Source: Methanocorpusculum labreanum Z (lineage in GTDB: Archaea; Halobacteriota; Methanomicrobia; Methanomicrobiales; Methanocorpusculaceae). Taken from it: DNA of 64,000 nucleotides. The position numbers were made by a program, and so were the translations under genes. The stretch is from contig NC_008942.1 in NCBI RefSeq assembly GCF_000015765.1, forward strand, positions 1,255,921 through 1,319,920. The letters run 5' to 3'. Below are positions 35,520 to 43,707 of the stretch, one piece after another (the stretch's first letter is position 1; each line of letters begins with the position of its first letter). A model generated the notes under the pieces. The model searched no databases. It saw only the letters and a program-made list of their open reading frames with translations, and was not told the origin of the DNA.

Positions 35520-35968
35520 TCGCGAGTAGGGCACGGTTTCGATACATCAAAAAACTTCAGCGTGCGGCAGGCCACCGTCTGCCCGAAGGCGCCTTTCATC
35601 CGGCAAATCTGGAAGCGATTACCGGTTCAATGAATATCGATAGCCTGGACCCGGGAACGCGGGACCAGGTCCTCCGTTTTTTTAAGGATTTTCTGGAATG
35701 CAAATGCCGCGACTCACCCCTTTGCGGCTGCCCGGAACGAAAATTCGTCATTACAATCCTGGAACTTCGGGAGATGGGGCTGAACCACAAAGAGATCCAC
35801 CGGCACTTAATCGACGAGTACGGTATCGATCTTTTCCCGGCCGATATCCTGAGTTTCCTCGAAGAGTCCGTCCACCTTCTTGAAGCCATCAGAAGTGTCG
35901 CGGACCTCGCCGGAGAAAACGAACTCGTGAACCTCTCAGACGAGCATATCCGAAATATTTCACGCTGA
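35516..35968 (+). CDS. Uncharacterised protein with a CKCRDSPLCGCPE cysteine motif
   Basis: The 150-residue protein starts at GTG 35516 inside the DUF2150 stop. A cysteine group CKCRDSPLCGCPERKF near residues 62-77 could bind a metal ion. It is followed by a helical part (GLNHKEIHRHLIDEYGIDLF) that resembles a small helix-turn-helix or helical-hairpin domain. I do not recognise the family. The coupled start suggests it works with the DUF2150 protein. Confidence 0.65.
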   Translation: MIASRARFRYIKKLQRAAGHRLPEGAFHPANLEAITGSMNIDSLDPGTRDQVLRFFKDFLECKCRDSPLCGCPERKFVITILELREMGLNHKEIHRHLIDEYGIDLFPADILSFLEESVHLLEAIRSVADLAGENELVNLSDEHIRNISR

Positions 35969-36052
35969 TCTCACGTTTTGAATACGTATCTTTATGAAGG
36001 GGCTGTTCCCAAAGCCCAACTCTTTTTGTCTCACACACCAAACTAGAATATC

Positions 36053-36556
36053 ATGTTACTGGAGAAGAACGACTACTCCCAGCAGATCGAGTATCTGTAT
36101 CATAAATCCCTGGTCCTGGAAACTCCGTCCGATATGGATCCGGTCCTGTACTTTTATTTTATCGACACGATCGCCCACCTGGATTATACCCTCTCATTAC
36201 TTTGCTACAGTTCCGACTCGATAAAATGCACCATGACCGCAGAATATCTGCGTACCCGCGTGGACACCGCAAAAGAAGGAGACAATGCTCTTTTCCCTGC
36301 ATTCATGGTCTGGCTGAGAGACAATCATAAAGAACAGTTCGAAGAGACCCCTATTCTCTGGCAGCTCATCTATGACCCGGACGAGGTCTCCGCATACCTT
36401 GGATTCAGGATCGTTCTTGATCCAAACTCAAAAATACCCCTTCCGCCCCAGTTCTTCCATGACATGGCCGATGATCTTTTCAGCATGAAATTCCTCAGAA
36501 GCATCTACCCGGAGGGACCAATTGGAAAACTCTTCGCAGAATTCAAAAGGAAATAA
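36053..36556 (+). CDS. Uncharacterised helical protein
   Basis: The 167-residue protein begins MLLEKNDYSQQIEYLYHKSL. It is rich in aromatic residues and predicted helix, with no membrane segment, signal peptide or cysteine cluster that would show a cofactor. I do not recognise a family. It ends 3 bases before the M20 peptidase gene, whose ribosome-binding site AAGGA lies inside its last codons, so it is probably in the operon with that peptidase and RaSEA. Confidence 0.65.
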   Translation: MLLEKNDYSQQIEYLYHKSLVLETPSDMDPVLYFYFIDTIAHLDYTLSLLCYSSDSIKCTMTAEYLRTRVDTAKEGDNALFPAFMVWLRDNHKEQFEETPILWQLIYDPDEVSAYLGFRIVLDPNSKIPLPPQFFHDMADDLFSMKFLRSIYPEGPIGKLFAEFKRK

Positions 36557-36559
36557 CCT

Positions 36560-37747
36560 ATGAATGCAGCAAAGCTCTGCTCAGATCTGATACAGATACG
36601 TAGCGACAATCCGCCCGGCGACACGAGCGAGATTGCCGAATATATTTTATCCGTAATGGAAGGACTCGGCATCCCCGGAACGATCACCTCCGGGCCCGAC
36701 GGTCATGACAATGTCATATCAAAGGACCAGGCCGGGCGTCTTCTTCTCACCGGACATATAGATGTGGTCCCGGCACTGAACGAGGGCTGGAAGTATCCGC
36801 CGTATTCCGGCAAGATCGACGACACCTGCGTGCACGGACGCGGGGCGACCGATATGAAAGGCGGATGTGCCGCCGTTTTGTCGGCGGTTGCCAGAGCAAA
36901 GGATGCGGGCGATGATCTCCCGGTCTCTCTTGCCTTCGTCTGTGACGAGGAAGGGGGAGGAAGATACGGCACCCGGTATCTGCTGGAGAAAAACCTCATC
37001 CACCCGTGCGATGTTTTGATCGCCGAACCGACGCCGGCATATGCCCCGGCTGTCGGACAAAAAGGCGTCTGCAGATTCGATGTGGAGTTTGTCGGAACGC
37101 CCGGCCATTCATCCCTGTATCCGATTCTCGGTGAAAGTGCGGTGATCCAGGCGATGGATTTTCTCTACTGGATGGGAGAACTGCACAAGCGCGTATATCC
37201 GCAGACAGAGGAGATGGAAAAACTCATCGAGCACTCGACCAAAATCGCCGGTGAAGGAACGACGACGGACTTCGGCCCGGTGTTTCGGCAGATCATGTAT
37301 AATCCGGGCATCATTTCCGGCGGGGAACGGGTCAACATCGTCGCCCAGAAATGTACTCTCATGATGGACATGCGGCTCCCGTGGGGATGCGACTGTGATG
37401 AGATCTTAGATGAGATCTGCAGCCATATCCCGAAATCGGCCGTCCTCACCCCCCGAACCAAAGCCAACGCTTCGCTGACGGCGAGCGACTCGTTCCTTGT
37501 GCAGAAAACCTGCGAAGCCATCAGCGAAGTGTACGGGATCACCTCGCGTCCGATGGTCCAGTGGGCCGCATCCGATGCCCGGGCGCTTCGCCTGGCGGGT
37601 TTCCGTGCTCTCGAATACGGACCCGGCGACCTTAGCACCATGCACGGCCTGAATGAAAAGGTCTCTATCGACCAGCTGAACAAATGCGAAGAGATCTACT
37701 ATAGACTCATCCAGAACTACACAAATACAAAACAGGAGATATCATAA
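36560..37747 (+). CDS. M20-family metallopeptidase / DapE-ArgE-type deacylase
   Basis: A 395-residue zinc enzyme. Motifs: LLTGHIDVVPA (first His and Asp), HGRGATDMKGG (bridging Asp), FVCDEEGGG (catalytic Glu pair) and GTPGHSSL in the lid domain (dimer His). A GPGDLSTMHGLNE stretch near the end supplies the last metal His. Members remove acyl groups from amino acids (succinyl-diaminopimelate, N-acetylornithine) or cleave dipeptides. Methanogens often make lysine by a route without acyl intermediates, so DapE activity is not certain. Its stop overlaps the RaSEA start (TAATG). Confidence 0.88.
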   Translation: MNAAKLCSDLIQIRSDNPPGDTSEIAEYILSVMEGLGIPGTITSGPDGHDNVISKDQAGRLLLTGHIDVVPALNEGWKYPPYSGKIDDTCVHGRGATDMKGGCAAVLSAVARAKDAGDDLPVSLAFVCDEEGGGRYGTRYLLEKNLIHPCDVLIAEPTPAYAPAVGQKGVCRFDVEFVGTPGHSSLYPILGESAVIQAMDFLYWMGELHKRVYPQTEEMEKLIEHSTKIAGEGTTTDFGPVFRQIMYNPGIISGGERVNIVAQKCTLMMDMRLPWGCDCDEILDEICSHIPKSAVLTPRTKANASLTASDSFLVQKTCEAISEVYGITSRPMVQWAASDARALRLAGFRALEYGPGDLSTMHGLNEKVSIDQLNKCEEIYYRLIQNYTNTKQEIS

Positions 37748-38721
37748 TGACAGACCCACGAAAACCGCTCGCATCCTGGAAAGGGCAGGACAGATACTTC
37801 GGCGAAGTCCTTTCGTCTCTGACCGGGATCTTTCTTTCCGGCGGCTGTTCCTGGAACAGATGCAGGATGTGCGGATATAAAAACGACCGCGATACCTGCT
37901 CGAAGGATGAACTCATCGACCACATGAAAGGGCAGATCCTCTGGATGCAGGAAAATTACGCTCCCGATGAATACCAGCTTGGAAAGATCTTCACCTCGGG
38001 AAGTGTCTTCGACCCTAATGAAGTACCTCTCGAGGTTCTTGATGCATTCGGCGAATTCTTTGCAGGAAAGCCGCTGATCGCCGAGTCCAGGTCCGAGTAT
38101 GTGACGGAAGATGCACTCTCCCGCCTGCTGAAAAGCCTCGATAAAGGCCAGGCCCATCCGCTGACGGTCGCGATCGGTCTTGAGACGACGAACGATACCA
38201 TTCGGGAAAAGTCGATCGATAAAGGAAATACCTTTGAAGATTTCATCAAAGCTGCCGAGACGGCGCATAACGCAGGCGTCGGTGTGAAGGCATATCTGAT
38301 GATGAAGCCGCTCTTTTTAACGGAAAAGGAGGCGATGGAGGATATGGAAAAATCCATCCGCGAGGTCGCACCCTACGCAGACATGATCTCGATGAACCTC
38401 TGCACGATCCAGGGGAGAACGGAACTGGAACATTACTGGCAGAAGGGAGGATTCCGGCCGCCGTATCTCTGGTCTGCGGTGAAAGTTCTCCGGGAAGCGG
38501 ACGTTCCGGTAGCATGCGACCCTGTCGGCGGCGGATTCAAGCGCGGCCCTCACAACTGCGGGACCTGCGACAAAGAGATCGTTGCCGCAATCAACGAGTA
38601 TTCCCTCACGGCTGACAAGAGTGTTTTAGACGATGTCTGGGAAATCCCCTGTGCATGCAAAAAAGAGTGGGAGTTTGTTCTTACGAACGAACGTTCGTGG
38701 AACATGCCCCTCACGCAGTAA
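37747..38721 (+). CDS. Archaeosine biosynthesis radical SAM protein RaSEA
   Basis: The 324-residue radical SAM enzyme has Cys34, Cys39 and Cys42 in GGCSWNRCRMCGY, a C-x4-C-x2-C spacing typical of the Elp3/RaSEA-like group, followed by IFTSGSVFDPNEVP. The late HNCGTCDKEI motif adds two cysteines. RaSEA acts with ArcS to turn the lysine adduct at position 15 of archaeal tRNA into archaeosine; the assignment is from memory of this family. Its stop is 6 bases before the left end of repeat copy C. Confidence 0.85.
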   Translation: MTDPRKPLASWKGQDRYFGEVLSSLTGIFLSGGCSWNRCRMCGYKNDRDTCSKDELIDHMKGQILWMQENYAPDEYQLGKIFTSGSVFDPNEVPLEVLDAFGEFFAGKPLIAESRSEYVTEDALSRLLKSLDKGQAHPLTVAIGLETTNDTIREKSIDKGNTFEDFIKAAETAHNAGVGVKAYLMMKPLFLTEKEAMEDMEKSIREVAPYADMISMNLCTIQGRTELEHYWQKGGFRPPYLWSAVKVLREADVPVACDPVGGGFKRGPHNCGTCDKEIVAAINEYSLTADKSVLDDVWEIPCACKKEWEFVLTNERSWNMPLTQ

Positions 38722-38727
38722 TTTTTT

Positions 38728-39023
38728 TATAGGACTTACGCGGTGTGCTCGCAACCGAATAAAACTGACGTCCTTATGAGATGTACTTCGATTTCATGTA
38801 CGGCAGTGGTGTGGGTGTATGAGATAAAAGAACCGCGAATCTCCGCGAATCCTCGCGAATCGCATTTTCCTTACGTTCGGGTGCTCTGCTTCGGCTGATC
38901 GCCTGCGCAGGAAAAATGCGATTCGCGTTAATTCGCGGAGATTCGCGGTTCTTTTTCTCATTCAGCTACACTCGGCCATACCCTTCCCGAATTTGATCCA
39001 CTACACACCGCGTAACTCCCACA
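38728..39023 (+). repeat. Long inverted-repeat element, copy C (about 296 bp)
   Basis: Left terminus TATAGGACTTACGCGGTGTG (38728-38747) pairs with the right terminus at 39004-39023 (inverted, GTGGGAGTTACGCGGTGTG-like), 17 of 20 positions. The subterminal arm AACCGCGAATCTCCGCGAAT on the left is mirrored by ATTCGCGGAGATTCGCGGTT on the right, with GCATTTTCC/GGAAAAATGC closing toward the centre. Its left flank (GACGTCCTTATGAGATGTAC, then TTCGATTTCATGTACGG) matches the inverted right flank of copy A. It lies between the convergent RaSEA and map genes. Confidence 0.87.
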
Positions 39024-39053
39024 TATAATAAAGGTGGAGAGATTCTTCTTATT

Positions 39054-39929
39054 TTATCTCGTTGTTACCAGAGCGCCGTCTGCGGTCACGATGACCGTGT
39101 GCTCGAATTGGGAAACAAATGACTCCGGCACGTCCGATAAGCTGTGATATACGAAGAGATTTCCCTGACGAAGGAGGGTTGGCAGAGCAAGTTCCGCCTT
39201 TGGAACATTCAGCCAGCGGCGGGCAAACGGCAGACCGTGCATCTCTTCCGCCTTTTTCATGATTTTTCTGCCGGCGGGTGATCTGACCGGAGCATTGCCG
39301 ACGACCTGATAGATCTCGGCCCGCGGCGCCTCGTGGACCAGACCCGAGCCGGTCGATGCGAAGGGTTCGATCGCAATAACCATATCTTCTCTGAGAACAG
39401 CGCTGCCGAATCTTCCCGTGTTCGGGATCGAGAGGCCGTGGTGGAGACTATAGCGCGCAAGTGCGTGGCCTGTTAAGTTTATGATCGGCTTGTAGCCAAA
39501 TGACGTGATCGTTTCTTCGACGACCGCGCCGATCTCGCTGACGACAACCTCCGGCGCAACGACATTGATCGCGGCGTCAAGCGCAGCGCGTGATGCCTCG
39601 CATAAGGAAGCGTGGTCGCCGAGATCCACCGTGACGGCGGTGTCTGCGATGTATCCGTCGATGTGCGTTCCAATATCCAGTTTTATCAGATCCCCTTCGG
39701 CAAATACCCGTTCCTCGTCAGGGGAGGCCGTATCGTGGGCCGCACAGTTATTCAAAGAAATATTGGGAGGGAAGGAGGGTGATACGCCTGCCGAGGATAT
39801 TTCATCCAAAACCATGTCGAAAATATCGGCCATGCCGACACCCGGTTTTATTTCGGCGGCGCATTTGTGCAGGACGTTTTTTGCGATTCGCCCCGCCTCA
39901 ATGTAGGTATCCAGTTCGTTATCGTTCAT
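39054..39929 (-). CDS. map: Methionine aminopeptidase, type II
   Basis: The 291-residue enzyme removes N-terminal methionine. Metal ligands are visible in LIKLDIGTHIDGYIADTAVT (two Asp), GHALARYSLHHG (His), AIEPFAS (Glu) and SQFEHTVIV (Glu). The insertion between the two late ligand motifs, about 60 residues containing RRWLNVPKAE, marks the type II form of archaea and eukaryotes. It is 4 bases downstream of the related Xaa-Pro peptidase gene, so the two pita-bread enzymes are probably co-transcribed. Confidence 0.96.
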   Translation of the reverse strand: MNDNELDTYIEAGRIAKNVLHKCAAEIKPGVGMADIFDMVLDEISSAGVSPSFPPNISLNNCAAHDTASPDEERVFAEGDLIKLDIGTHIDGYIADTAVTVDLGDHASLCEASRAALDAAINVVAPEVVVSEIGAVVEETITSFGYKPIINLTGHALARYSLHHGLSIPNTGRFGSAVLREDMVIAIEPFASTGSGLVHEAPRAEIYQVVGNAPVRSPAGRKIMKKAEEMHGLPFARRWLNVPKAELALPTLLRQGNLFVYHSLSDVPESFVSQFEHTVIVTADGALVTTR

Positions 39930-39933
39930 AATA

Positions 39934-41067
39934 CTATACTACTAATTTTTCTTCAAAGCACGTAAAGCTGTCAAATCCATCACTTGTTACGACACCCATA
40001 TCCTCGAGCCTGACCCCGCCGATCCCCTGATAATAAAGGCCCGGTTCCAGCGTGATGACCTGCCCAACTTTCAGTTCGCCGCCGGACGGAGAAAGGGACG
40101 GCGCTTCGTGGATCTCGAGTCCGACGCCATGCCCAAGACTATGCGTAAATCCCGAGGATCCGGCCGTTTCGTAACCCTGTGTCTGGAAAAACTCCACGAC
40201 CGCAGTGTAAACCTCGGCGCCTGTGATTCCGGGACGGATCATGGATGCGGCCAGTTCTTTGGCTTTTTGCACGGCATCATACATTTTGATTATTTCGTCA
40301 GAGGGAGCACCTTTGGAGATGGTACGTGTCATATCGGCAAAGTATCCTGTCAACTCGCTTCGTGGAAAGACGTCCATGACGATCGGCTGGTTTGCGTACA
40401 GCGGACCTGTTCCCCGCGCATGGGGCATGGATGATGCTTCCCCGCAGGAGACGATCGTGTCGATGTCTTCGCAGCTGAAGGGCCGAAGCGCAAAGTGGAT
40501 GATGTCGCGGATCCTTTCCGACGTAAGGGGAGCATCTTCGAGCATCAAAATGCCTCTGTTATCCGGCTCCGATTTTCTGACGGCATCGACGGCTGCGCGG
40601 ACGGCGACCTCATTCATCTTCTGGACATAGCGCATATTGGTAATTTCATCCTCGGTTTTTATGCTCCGGATTTTCGCGATCGTCCCGGAATCTATGACTA
40701 CTTCAGCGACCTCGGCCAGTTTGTGAGCGAAACCGACCGGCATCGAAGGGGGGATCAACAGGCGCGAACCTGCAAAATTTTTGATCATATGGGCCGTCGC
40801 CAAATCGGGATCATGATACTCTTTCAGGAGTTCTGGGAGACCTGCGGAGATGCGTGTCACTATGCTACATGTTGACTCGTAGCGCGCACGCGTTTCTTCC
40901 ATCGAAGATACGATCAGGGTCGCAACGCCCTCTCTGGAAAATACGTATATATAGGGATCAGATGCGAGAAATCCCGAAGCATAGCGCATATCCGCATTTT
41001 CCGATGTGTCGTATGCAACATATGCATCGCATGAATGTTTTTCCAATTCATCCAAAAGCTGCTTCAT
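39934..41067 (-). CDS. M24-family Xaa-Pro aminopeptidase/dipeptidase
   Basis: A 377-residue pita-bread metallopeptidase with a creatinase-like N-terminal domain (residues 1-130). Metal ligands lie in VMDVFPRSELTGYFADMTRT (two Asp), HSLGHGVGLEIHEAP (His), TLEPGLYY (Glu) and VRLEDMGVV (Glu). Members cut peptides next to proline. It is first in a transcript with map. Exact specificity (Xaa-Pro aminopeptidase or prolidase) cannot be fixed from sequence alone. Confidence 0.92.
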   Translation of the reverse strand: MKQLLDELEKHSCDAYVAYDTSENADMRYASGFLASDPYIYVFSREGVATLIVSSMEETRARYESTCSIVTRISAGLPELLKEYHDPDLATAHMIKNFAGSRLLIPPSMPVGFAHKLAEVAEVVIDSGTIAKIRSIKTEDEITNMRYVQKMNEVAVRAAVDAVRKSEPDNRGILMLEDAPLTSERIRDIIHFALRPFSCEDIDTIVSCGEASSMPHARGTGPLYANQPIVMDVFPRSELTGYFADMTRTISKGAPSDEIIKMYDAVQKAKELAASMIRPGITGAEVYTAVVEFFQTQGYETAGSSGFTHSLGHGVGLEIHEAPSLSPSGGELKVGQVITLEPGLYYQGIGGVRLEDMGVVTSDGFDSFTCFEEKLVV

Positions 41068-41130
41068 CCTCTCATTATTAGCGTTCCAAAGAGATGTAGT
41101 TTTTATCTTTAGGCAACCGATGTACTTACG

Positions 41131-41484
41131 ATGGATGACACTGAGCGGACTCAGTTTAAGGGAAAATTTACGGTTCTCGTAATCATCTTAAACATTCTGA
41201 TATTCGCAATTGCCGCGGCAGTTATAGTATTCTTTATCGTTCCGGACTCGATCTGGCTCAGAATACCGATTGTACTCATCTGCATCGTAATTTCCATAAT
41301 CAGTCTTGCAGTATTTATCCCAAAATACCGCGCTACCAAAGCCTGGCTCGACATTCACGGCACAACCAAAGAAGAACGTCTTGCCCAGATGCAGAAAGAA
41401 CAGGACGAATATCGTGCTAAAATCCGCGCAGAACTCGAAGAAGAGATGCGCGAAGAAGAATCCAAGAAAAACGTGGAGGAATAA
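41131..41484 (+). CDS. Small membrane protein with charged coiled-coil tail
   Basis: The 117-residue protein has two hydrophobic helices (about residues 12-36 and 42-64), then a strongly charged tail, from TTKEERLAQMQKEQDEYRAK to the C terminus, that looks like a coiled coil. I do not recognise a named family. It overlaps the winged-helix gene by one base (TAATG), so the two are translated together; a membrane partner for a DNA-binding protein is a reasonable guess but unproven. Confidence 0.7.
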   Translation: MDDTERTQFKGKFTVLVIILNILIFAIAAAVIVFFIVPDSIWLRIPIVLICIVISIISLAVFIPKYRATKAWLDIHGTTKEERLAQMQKEQDEYRAKIRAELEEEMREEESKKNVEE

Positions 41485-41771
41485 TGCTCAGCAAAATCAC
41501 TGGAGAAGTAGAATTACTCGAACGCCACCTGTCCGTCATGCGTGTTGTTGCACGTCAGGGTCCGATCGGCATTATGAAACTGACTGAAGAACTCGGCCAG
41601 CCGCAGCACAGAATTCGCTATTCTTTGCGGATTTTAGAGCAGATGCAGTATATCAAAGCAACACCGTCGGGTGCCGTCGCCACACCAAAGGCCTATGAGA
41701 TGCTCGCAAACTTTAATCAGGATTTGGAAAAACTCATTATGCGTCTGGCTTCTTTACACCAGGAAAAGTGA
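41484..41771 (+). CDS. Small winged-helix regulator
   Basis: The 95-residue protein is a single winged helix: EVELLERHLSVMRVVARQGP leads into GIMKLTEELGQPQHRIRYSLRILEQ (recognition helix) and the wing YIKATPSGAVATPKAYEML, with a C-terminal helix. It resembles small archaeal regulators predicted to bind DNA as dimers. Its coupling to the membrane protein gene suggests a shared role; targets are unknown. Confidence 0.75.
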   Translation: MLSKITGEVELLERHLSVMRVVARQGPIGIMKLTEELGQPQHRIRYSLRILEQMQYIKATPSGAVATPKAYEMLANFNQDLEKLIMRLASLHQEK

Positions 41772-41830
41772 CGCTAAAATCATAATCTTTAATACAAAGA
41801 CCCGCCCATGTAATTAGGCAACACAACTGT

Positions 41831-41903
41831 GCCGCCATAACTCAGTTGGTAGAGTGGCTGGCTGTTAACCAGCATGTCACAGGTTCGAGTCCTGTTGGCG
41901 GCG
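41831..41903 (+). tRNA. tRNA-Asn (anticodon GTT)
   Basis: Cloverleaf with acceptor GCCGCCA/TGGCGGC and discriminator G, T arm CAGGTTCGAGTCCTG and anticodon loop CTGTTAA, giving GTT. Encoded without CCA. Confidence 0.95.
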
Positions 41904-42076
41904 TTTCTTTTGTTTTTTTGTGTATTTTTTTCAAAACATATACCCTTCACTTTCAGAGAATAAACAAACACCTTTATCTATCAGCATACCAAATATTATA
42001 TGTTCTTCTGCAAGGGAACAAATTTTGAGGGCGCGTGGTTTCATACCACAAACCCGTTTTACGTACTTCTCTCTGC

Positions 42077-42148
42077 GGGCCTGTAGCTTAGTGGTGGAGC
42101 GCCCGGCTCATAACCGGGTGGTCGTGGGTTCGAACCCCTCCGGGCCCA
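42077..42148 (+). tRNA. tRNA with CAT anticodon (elongator Met or Ile2)
   Basis: The 72-base gene has acceptor GGGCCTG/CGGGCCC, discriminator A, a 5-bp anticodon stem CCCGG/CCGGG and loop CTCATAA. It lacks the features of archaeal initiator tRNA (which starts AGC-). CAT is read as Met, or as Ile when the first anticodon base is agmatinylated; sequence alone does not decide between them. Confidence 0.85.
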
Positions 42149-42382
42149 TTCTCATTGCATTTTAGGCAAAAGTGTAGAGCTGTTTTTTTGAGCTGCTGGG
42201 CAAATCATTCCATAAGCATTTCCATCGCTGGGAAAACCATTCATAAAATGATAATCGGACGATTCTGAAAATGCGTCCATTCATCCGATTATGCATTATC
42301 ACGATAAAGTAGTCGTCATAAGGCCGAAATCCTCCGTTCCATACCCTACATCATTTTATTCTCCGGGCTTCCCATATATATT

Positions 42383-42690
42383 GGGACTAGTCCGGGTGGC
42401 TTGGCGTCACCTGTAACCTGAAACTGCCAATACGCAGGGGACGAAGTTTGAGGACGGCTGTGTCAGTCCTTCCTATGTTGCATGTTCCAACGTTGATACC
42501 TTGTCCTGCGAGGTCAGCGGATGTGATGGATACATCCGGAGGGATGTATTATCTCATTGTTGTGGGCACCGGTTCAGGCCCGGAAGGGAGCAGACCTCAC
42601 CGTAAACGCATGGCGCCCGCAGGGTTGCGGGGCGGAGAAGGGATATGTAACAGAAGTTGGATATGCGCTTCCAACCGAGAACGTGTCCCA
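42383..42690 (+). ncRNA. Signal recognition particle (7S) RNA
   Basis: The region has the two diagnostic SRP RNA hairpins. Helix 6 is ACATCC-GGAG-GGATGT (42532-42547), with the GNAR tetraloop bound by SRP19. Helix 8 contains CAGGCCCGGAAGGGAGCAG (around 42575-42593), the SRP54 site with its asymmetric loop. The 5' end GGGAC and 3' end GTCCC can pair to close the long domain. The ends are estimated from this pairing and may be off by several bases. An AT-rich element near 42354 is in a position for a promoter. It lies immediately upstream of mdh. Confidence 0.93.
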
Positions 42691-42710
42691 ATTATCTTTT
42701 AAGGGTTCTT

Positions 42711-43670
42711 ATGGCAAAAGTTACGATTATCGGTGCAACGGGTCAGGTAGGCTCATATGTAGCACATGCCGTATCCCAATTTCCGCATGTGCAGGAAATG
42801 TGCCTGTACGGCAGACCTGGAAATGAACAGTATCTGGACGGTCTCGCCCATGATATGATGGACTCTTTTGCGGCACGCGGAACGAATACCCGTGTAACGT
42901 TTGGTACAACGCCAAAAGAGCTCCGTGGATCAGATATAATCGTTCTTACGTCCGGCGTTCCAAGAAAAGCTACACAGACCCGTCTGGATCTGGCTCTTGA
43001 GAATGCACGGATTGTGAAGGTTTTTGCCGAACAAGTAGGGCGCATGGCACCGGAGGCGATCCTGCTTGTTGTAACAAATCCCGTGGATATTATGACAACC
43101 GTTGCTCTCAAGTATTCGGGGATGATGCCGCACAGAGTGTTCGGTCTTGGAACGCATCTTGATTCGATGCGGCTCAAGGCATGCCTTGCAGAATTTTTCA
43201 ACGTGCACGTTAGTGAGATACATACCCGCATCATCGGTGAACACGGCGACACCATGGTCCCGATGTGGTCAGCGACGACGGTCGGCGGTATCCAGATCGA
43301 CAATCTTCTGGGCGTTGCAAAACTCCCGCGTGAAGAGATGATCCAGCGGGTGAAATCAAGCGGGTCGTACATAATCGAGGCAAAAGGAGCAACGGTTTAC
43401 GGTCCCGGCGATGCGATCGCAACACTGATTCGAACCATCGTCGAGGATGAAAACCGCATGCTTACCGTCGCAACACAGATCCGCCGCGAGGTGTTCGGAC
43501 ATGAAGGAGTATGCGTGAGCGTTCCTGCCCGGATAACACGCGGGGGAGTATTCCCTATCGGCGTGAAGTTATCCGAAGAAGAAGAGCAGATGTTTGCAAA
43601 ATCGGTAAAACTGATCAGAGATACGACCGAAAACGTCTGTGCTGTACTCGATGCAGAATCCCAAGAGTAA
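42711..43670 (+). CDS. mdh: Malate dehydrogenase (lactate/malate dehydrogenase family)
   Basis: The 319-residue enzyme starts MAKVTIIGATGQVGSYVAHA, a Rossmann dinucleotide loop. It has the catalytic loop arginine in GVPRKATQTRLDL, VTNPVDIMT, GLGTHLDSMRLK and the catalytic GEHGDTMVP (His). It interconverts malate and oxaloacetate, feeding the incomplete TCA branch used for biosynthesis in methanogens. The frame is open back to 42657, but the upstream part overlaps SRP RNA, so the ATG at 42711 is used. Confidence 0.93.
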   Translation: MAKVTIIGATGQVGSYVAHAVSQFPHVQEMCLYGRPGNEQYLDGLAHDMMDSFAARGTNTRVTFGTTPKELRGSDIIVLTSGVPRKATQTRLDLALENARIVKVFAEQVGRMAPEAILLVVTNPVDIMTTVALKYSGMMPHRVFGLGTHLDSMRLKACLAEFFNVHVSEIHTRIIGEHGDTMVPMWSATTVGGIQIDNLLGVAKLPREEMIQRVKSSGSYIIEAKGATVYGPGDAIATLIRTIVEDENRMLTVATQIRREVFGHEGVCVSVPARITRGGVFPIGVKLSEEEEQMFAKSVKLIRDTTENVCAVLDAESQE

Positions 43671-43707
43671 AACAGCAATACTTTTTTTATCAAAAAAAGG
43701 GCGGAGG

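Noticed and set aside
42448-42826. Frames crossing the SRP RNA region
   Set aside because: The sequence is explained by SRP helices 6 and 8; the frames also clash with mdh.
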